Below are positions 58,660 to 64,000 of a DNA stretch of 64,000 nucleotides, in pieces. Both the position numbers and the translations under genes were made by a program. The stretch lies in contig NC_089994.1 of NCBI RefSeq assembly GCF_036417845.1, positions 18,556,001 through 18,620,000 of the forward strand, written 5' to 3'. The notes under the pieces were generated by a model. It made no database searches and was not told where the DNA came from. It saw only the letters and a program-made list of their open reading frames with translations. Positions within the stretch are counted from its first letter, which is position 1. Each line of letters opens with the position of its first letter. Source of the DNA: Apteryx mantelli (taxonomy: Eukaryota; Chordata; Aves; Apterygiformes; Apterygidae).

Positions 58660-60680
58660 GTGCTGCAGAGCCCCTTCTCTGGCTTCCTTGCAGCGCGGGC
58701 TGGAGGAAGGGGAAGGCCTGGGAGCGAGTAACGCTGCCCTGCGGAGGAAGCCGCCGGGGCTGGCGGAGACGTGCTGGTTTTGTTCCCGCCGGCGCGCTGG
58801 GGCCGGGTGAAGCCCCCAGGCTGCCGGCTTCTTGCTCTGGAAACCTGCTTGCGATCTGGCAGAAGTTCAGCAGAACGGCCTGGGAGGAGCGGGGGGGGCA
58901 CGGAGGGTCCTGGGTTGCAGCTCAGCACGTGCAGGGGGGGCCCAGAAAAGGCAGGGGGCAGCTAGGGGAGGGCAGGGGGAGGGGAATAGCTTTGGGGATG
59001 TGTTTTGGGGAAACTCTGCTGCTCTCCACCCTGGCACGAGGGATCGCAGGCTCCCCCGGTGCTGGGGGTCCTGTGCGTCTTGCCCAAGGGAAGAGCAAGT
59101 AACCACCTGCCCCGCAAGCGCCGGGCGCGCTCGTGCCAGCGGCCTCCCCAGCGGTCTGCCCCGCGCCTTCCCGAGGCCCTGGTTTCCCCGCCGGTTGCGT
59201 GACTTTGCTTGGGGACGGGGCCAAGTTTTCTAACGGCCCCGAGAGTCGGCGTGCGTGGGCTCGGGGAGCCGGGACGCGCGGGGAGCCCCAGGGAGAGGTG
59301 GGAGCCTGGCGCTAGCGAACCCCGGGGGCTGGGAGCGCCGGGGCAGGCCTGCGCCGGGCGTGTGGGCTCTGCCGGAGCCAAGCCCTGCTCCCGCCGTGGG
59401 AGCCGGGCGGAGGCTGGGCTGGTGTGCAGAGAGGGAGGGAGCCGGAGCGGCCGCGACTGCGCCGGGAAGGCTGCAGCCCTTCGCCCCACCAAGCCCCGGG
59501 CCGGCGCTGCCCCATCGTTGTCTTTCTCTCGAGCTCAGACCCCGCGGCGGCTGCTGCGTGCGCCGGGGCCGGTTCGCAGAGCGCGTCCTTCGCCCTGCGG
59601 GAGGTCGGCGACAGCTTTGCACTGTGGAGCGCCTGGGTCCCGGAGGCACGAGCGGAGCCAGGTGAGGGGCCGTCGCGCTCGCGCGTGGCGTGGGGTCCCG
59701 GTCGTCGGGGGGAGGCCACGGGCGTGACGCTGGAATCGCGTTTTTGGTGGAGATGGGTATTTTCACGTTGCTCCGTGCTTCCAGAGCCCTCCCTTGCTGG
59801 CGAGTCCCCGGTCTCTCAGGGACGCCACTGTCACCTCTCCTGCCGGGTGTCTCTTACCCCCCCCATTGCGCTGTCGCAGTGCTGCTTTCGCTCTGTCGCA
59901 GCCCTCGTCTTCCCCGATGGTGTTTCTTGCCTCTCCTGGTCCACCTGGCAGGTTCCCCTGCTGCCTGACCCCGTCCTGGCCGGGAGCGGGCAGGTGCCGC
60001 GTGCAGCCGGGCCGCGACATCTCCTCGCCACCACCGCTCTCCGCCTCCCGCTGCTCCCCGGACCGTCTCCTCTGCCTGCTCTCTGCCTCGTATCCCCGGG
60101 GGGAGCACAGAGAATTTAAGCTGATTACTGTTAGGACAAAAACGGAGCCACTCCGGGTCAGTGAATTGCCCCAATTTGCACCACAGGCAAAGCCGGCACG
60201 GGGCCCTGCGGGCCCTGACGTGAGGGCAGCTCCCGGCCCGGCGCAGCCCGGACAGCGGCCGTGGCGGTGCCCTGCTCTGTCTGCACGCGATCACCCGCGA
60301 ACGCAGGTGGCTCGTGCAGGAGGCTCAGGCGGTGCCGGGGCTGCGCTCGCTGCGGCGGTGCAGAAAACAACCTTGGACTTGAGCTCGCTAGATCGCCTTG
60401 ACATTCCCTGGACCTATCTCTGGACCTTTAAACTCTTAGCGATAGGAGGGGCTGCGGAAGGGAAGCGGGTGAAAGGAGAGACAAGCTTCCCGTTAAGATG
60501 CTGCGAGGCGGATGGGAGCGGAAGAGGGGATTTGCGGGAGGCGCTCGCGGGGCAGCGCCTGTGCTCGGGGCCGGCGCTTGCCGTCCTTGCAGAGCCCGGT
60601 GCGTCCTCGGGCGCGTGGCGGGGGACGAAGCGGACCCTGACCCTGGCAGGGCTTGGTGCCGTCAGCCACCTTCCCATGCT
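58660..60680. promoter_or_regulatory. Large CpG island, candidate promoter/first exon of neighbouring gene
   Basis: About 2 kb is very rich in GC and CpG, with many overlapping stop-free frames on both strands, as expected from composition. A donor-like GCCAG|GTGAGG lies at 59660-59661, which would suit a non-coding or short first exon on the plus strand. In mammals KIAA1671 follows SGSM1 on the same strand (recalled synteny), but none of its coding sequence is seen here. Confidence 0.6.
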
Positions 60681-60839
60681 GATGTTGCGCTTTCGATTTT
60701 GGTGCTTACGCCGGGAGGGCAAAACAGATTTGCGTCAGCCTGGATTTGATGTTTTAAACACCGCCAACAAAGTCCAAGTGCACTTTTAAAAATGGGATAG
60801 AAGCTAAAGCAAGATCGGATGCTAGCTCCAGATTCCTGC

Positions 60840-61260
60840 CTTTATATACTTGCTAGAAGAGGCTTAATTAAATAAAATCTGGTATTTAATTAATCCTTAA
60901 TATGTTTGCTTCTTGCGGCATGTTTGCTCTAATGGCACAGCACCAGTTTTTAGCGCAGGTTAATTGGTTGCCAGTGAACTTAGAGTTAAGAACTTCAAAA
61001 GCCTGATGAAGACGCTCCTTGAACATACATAGTTTGGGAAACATCAGGATGAGATTCAACCAACCCTTACAAATGTGTTAATTACCTGGTATTAATTGGC
61101 AATCTAATCACTGGTGGCCAGGTCCCCAGTGTGCAAATGCAGAAATGCCCTGTATTTGCGGTGCAGAGAGACTGGCAAAAATTAGGCTGTCTAGATGGAG
61201 GGGAGTAAATGATCCTAAAAGTGAACTTCATTAATTTTTAATTTTGGATGTGTGCTCACA
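60840..61260. promoter_or_regulatory. AT-rich block with clustered homeodomain cores (candidate enhancer)
   Basis: Between two CpG islands lies an AT-rich segment with TTAATTAA at 60864-60871 and again at 60886-60893 (22 bp spacing). A bicoid-class TAATCC overlaps at 60891-60896. Further cores are TTAATTA at 61078-61084 and TAATTG at 61093-61098, plus TTAATTTTTAATTTT near 61230. No exon is visible. Function is inferred from motif clustering only. Confidence 0.4.
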
Positions 61261-61393
61261 AATGCAGATGTCCTGAGGTTGTGCTTTGAAGTGCAGTTAC
61301 GCTGGCACAGCCACTGAAAACAGTAACGCGCCTCTGCGTTCTGCCCCTCTAAACCCGACTCGGTTCTTTAGCTGCAGGATCAGCTTCGCCGCC

Positions 61394-61396
<3 letters not shown>

Positions 61397-61428
<32 letters not shown>
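61397..61428. repeat. Poly-T run (32 T)
   Basis: This is an uninterrupted run of 32 T immediately before CAGCGGCCCC. The order T-tract then CAG resembles an overgrown polypyrimidine tract and acceptor, or a minus-strand poly-A tail. Confidence 0.95.
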
Positions 61429-61579
61429 CTCAGCGGCCCCAGCCTAAGCGGATGGGAAATTAAGGCCTGAGGTCTGCGTGTGTAGAGACTTGTGCTGAGT
61501 CTGTTTTTAAGTGACTCAGTGAGAACAAACCCGGTTTAATCCAGAACAAAAGCGCCCGTGTGGCTTTTTGCACCAGTTC

Positions 61580-62130
61580 AGTCAAGTGGCGCCAAGCCTG
61601 GAGCCTGGTGGGAGGCTCTAGAGCTTCGTGGGGGCGAGCGCTGCCTCAGCTGCCCGCCAGCTTTGCCCCTCGGTGCCACGGAGGGGACGGCAGCCTGCAA
61701 AGCGGCCCCTGAACCGTCGCGGTTTTCTGCCTGGTGCAAGAGGGTAAAGCGCCCTGCTGCGGTGCACCGGGGCCGGCAGCACGGGCAGGTCAGGCGCTTT
61801 GCGATCGCTGCGTGTCGCAGGGCAGCAGCCGCCGCCGCGGGGCGGATGAGCAACTAGCAGCCCCGATATTTTCAGTGGTCCCATTTTGATCCTCCGCTGC
61901 GCGAGTCTGAGCCCGTAGGCTGCCTGCGCGCCCCCAGGAGCAGCGGCTGACAAACCTGTTTCACCCGACACGTGCCCAGCACGCCACGAGCCGGGGGCCG
62001 GGGACGGAGGGAGCTGCCAGCGGTCCGAGGCGCCACGCGCGTGTGTTTCCACGCACCGCCGCCAGCATCGCTGCCTGTCTGGCCCGCGCAGCGCCCCGAC
62101 CTGACCGCGGCGGCGGCGAAGGCGAGGAGC
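61580..62130. promoter_or_regulatory. CpG island
   Basis: A second CpG-rich block, dense in GCGC and CGCCGCCG-type sequence. It continues after a short gap at 62400-62620. No coding exon was recognised; open frames on both strands reflect composition. Confidence 0.5.
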
Positions 62131-62399
62131 GTTTATAGCGCGTTGTCAGCATGCGTGAATGAACATGCTAAAATCTCAGTGCAAGGTATTTCCAGTCTAA
62201 ACACCTTCCCCTGCTGCGATGCGCTCTGTCCTGTTAGCACCCCTAGCTACGTCTGCCTTGTTTAATGTGTTCTAACATGTATTTCAGAGATGCCCTTTTT
62301 CTAGGGAAAATAAAGTCATTGCACAAAGGCTTATCCACACCTGCGTGTAGCAATACCTGGGCAAATCCTTCGGGTAGCCACGTTTTGCGCCAGTACAAC

Positions 62400-62620
62400 A
62401 CAATTTGCGCAGACCCCGCTTGCTTCAGTCCGATGCCGGGGTGAAGCGCAGCAGCCCAAAGCGCCGCCGCCGCCGGGGTCTGCGCTCGGCCCAGCGGGGC
62501 CGCGAGCTGGAGGGGTGCGGGCAGGGACGACCCTCGGCAGCGGGCGATTCGGCGTTGCGGTTTGCCGGACTTGTGTGCGGTGGCCGCGACGGAGCAGTTC
62601 GTACTGTGATATTTCCATAG
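62400..62620. promoter_or_regulatory. CpG island (short)
   Basis: A local CpG-rich peak with (GCC)n/(CGC)n near 62461-62476. It is possibly part of the same regulatory cluster as 61580-62130. Confidence 0.4.
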
Positions 62621-63189
62621 CATCCGGGAATGCACCCCACAGCCGTGGAAAACAAGCTCGGGTAAAGGAGACAGAAGAGCGGCGGTGTGTTAAGCCGTTT
62701 CTCAAGCACAGAGGAAGTACAGCGTCTTTTCTCGGAGCGCTTTTCAGAGAGCGGAAGCATTTCTGCAACACTTTCAGCAACTACATGAGAATAACGTGGA
62801 AGTGTTCACTGATATTTAGCATAAAACTCTTAGCTATGATAATGTTCGGGCTGAGATCATCTCTGTTTTAGCTAGAAATGACTTTGCCTAGTTGCTCCCG
62901 GAGTTCGGGGAGGCTGTTTGGGAGTAAGAGGCTGTTGTCGCTGTGAGCTGGGGAGGGGTTCGGCCGCCAGCGCATGGTCTCTTTGGCTTACTGGGACCTG
63001 CTGGCCCTGGGGGGGGCAAGTGTATTTGAGCTTTTATTAGCTCAGCAAATAGTACAGGAATACTTACCTTTATTGCTGTGACTAACAATGTGTTGTTGTT
63101 GGCTAAGTTACAGGAGCGCAAACTGAAATCTGAGTCACCCCTCTGCCTGGGAAAACAAAAACAGGCTCCCAGGAAATCTGCTTTCCTTT

Positions 63190-63350
63190 GTTCTCGCCAG
63201 CGTCCCCCGCGCGCCGACCCTGCGCCGCCGCCGATAGCGTGGGGCAGGCCGCGAGCAGGGATGGGCTTCCCGCGTCCTCGCCCAAACCAGCAAAGGCAGC
63301 GACGCCGGAGATTACAACTGGCAAAAAATCCGCACCCGCCGACTTTTCGC
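63190..63350. promoter_or_regulatory. CpG island (short)
   Basis: A CpG-rich stretch (CCGCGCGCCGACC, CGCCGCCGATAGCG) flanked by AT-richer DNA. It is the last of the cluster before the window edge. No gene was recognised between 62620 and 64000. Confidence 0.4.
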
Positions 63351-64000
63351 TCGGATGCAATGTAACCTCCGCGGCAGTGCGATCTGCAACAGCTCTCTCC
63401 TACTGAGGAGCGTTATACATACAAATGTGATGCTCATTTATCCTTGTTTTTTTGTCAAGGATTTCTGGCTGTTGCTGCTGGATCTCAAGGGCGGAGGGAT
63501 GAAGAAGGCTTGGCAATTTCTGCTTTCTGGAGGAGGAGGCGTTTTGTGCGTGCTGAAGGTATAGTCGTGAGGGGCAGCGTGTGCCCGTGCAGGGATGGTG
63601 CCCTTCAGCCCTGGTGGCAGCCGGGGCTGCTCAGAGCCCTGGGCAGGCGCGTTTCCAAGGGCGGTGAATGATGGTCGAGTGCAGCGGGCTGACGTTCGGA
63701 GGTGCGTTTTGCAAACTCTTGCCATTAAATCAGCGCTCTTGCTTCTGCATTCCTTGTCCAAGTCTTGCTCCTGTTTAAATCAGGAGTGAAACTCGGGGGC
63801 AGGAGAGGAGTCTCCTGACTCTGAGCGGGGGGGGGGGCCCTGGGCTGGCAGAGCTTTTATCCGAAAGGTTGTGCCGGGGCTGCGGCCTCTGCTCCGCTCC
63901 CGGCCTGGCCCTTAGTGCTCTCCCTGCACATCTGCATTGATTTTCTTGGTGGCTGAACATGAAGAGGCAGGAAAGGAGCTTTTAAGGCCCCCCGCTGTGG

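Noticed and set aside
59794..60789. 331-codon plus-strand open frame in the large CpG island
   Set aside because: Several frames on both strands are open here, as expected from high GC. The translation is low-complexity Ala/Pro/Arg-rich without a domain.
1..64000. tRNA, rRNA, CRISPR array, bacterial operon or endogenous retrovirus
   Set aside because: I saw no cloverleaf with A and B boxes, regularly spaced direct repeats with unique spacers, LTR pair or gag/pol-like frames. The only array is the minisatellite at 2526-2838.

Overview
The window is vertebrate nuclear DNA, almost certainly from a bird. The avian signature is CR1 LINE debris: a minus-strand CR1 3' end at 18898-18962 and a second piece at 25641-25800. 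The rest fits: long GT-AG introns, CpG islands, no operons and no CRISPR. I cannot name the species.

I can support one protein-coding gene, SGSM1 (small G protein signaling modulator 1, also called RUTBC2). It lies on the plus strand from the ATG at 3271 to the stop at 51211-51213. I assembled it by hand as 25 coding exons, all with GT donors and AG acceptors and all in compatible phases. They give 3279 nt of CDS and an unbroken 1092-residue protein. The order is RUN domain (about residues 36-190), Rab/Rap-binding middle region (about 250-430), then a TBC domain that starts near residue 559, is split by a roughly 280-residue Ser/acidic insert, and resumes near 870. Both TBC catalytic signatures are intact: I883-x-x-D886-x-x-R889 (arginine finger) and Y921-x-Q923 (glutamine finger). 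The paralogue SGSM2 was considered and rejected on sequence.

Layout: 1-2500 is upstream sequence with no recognised gene. From 2520 to 2840 there is a 78-bp higher-order minisatellite, running into GC-rich CGTTGCC-type repeats. From 2800 to 3780 is the TATA-less CpG-island promoter. Introns 2 (18.4 kb) and 3 (9.3 kb) separate the first three small exons from the rest and hold most of the repeats. From 31206 to 51213 are 22 closely spaced exons. From 51214 to about 54000 is a probable 3' UTR with several possible ends. From 54000 to 57000 nothing is recognised. From 57060 to 64000 there is a cluster of CpG islands with no recognisable coding exon, plus an AT-rich block (60840-61260) dense in homeodomain-type TAATTA cores. 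I read this end as the 5' regulatory territory of a neighbouring gene. In mammals, from memory, TMEM211 and KIAA1671 follow SGSM1, but no exon of either is visible here.

No tRNA, rRNA, provirus or novel multi-gene system was found. The most interesting leads are the promoter-adjacent 78-bp array, the homeodomain-core block and CpG cluster downstream, and the apparent absence of a cassette exon known from mammalian SGSM1.
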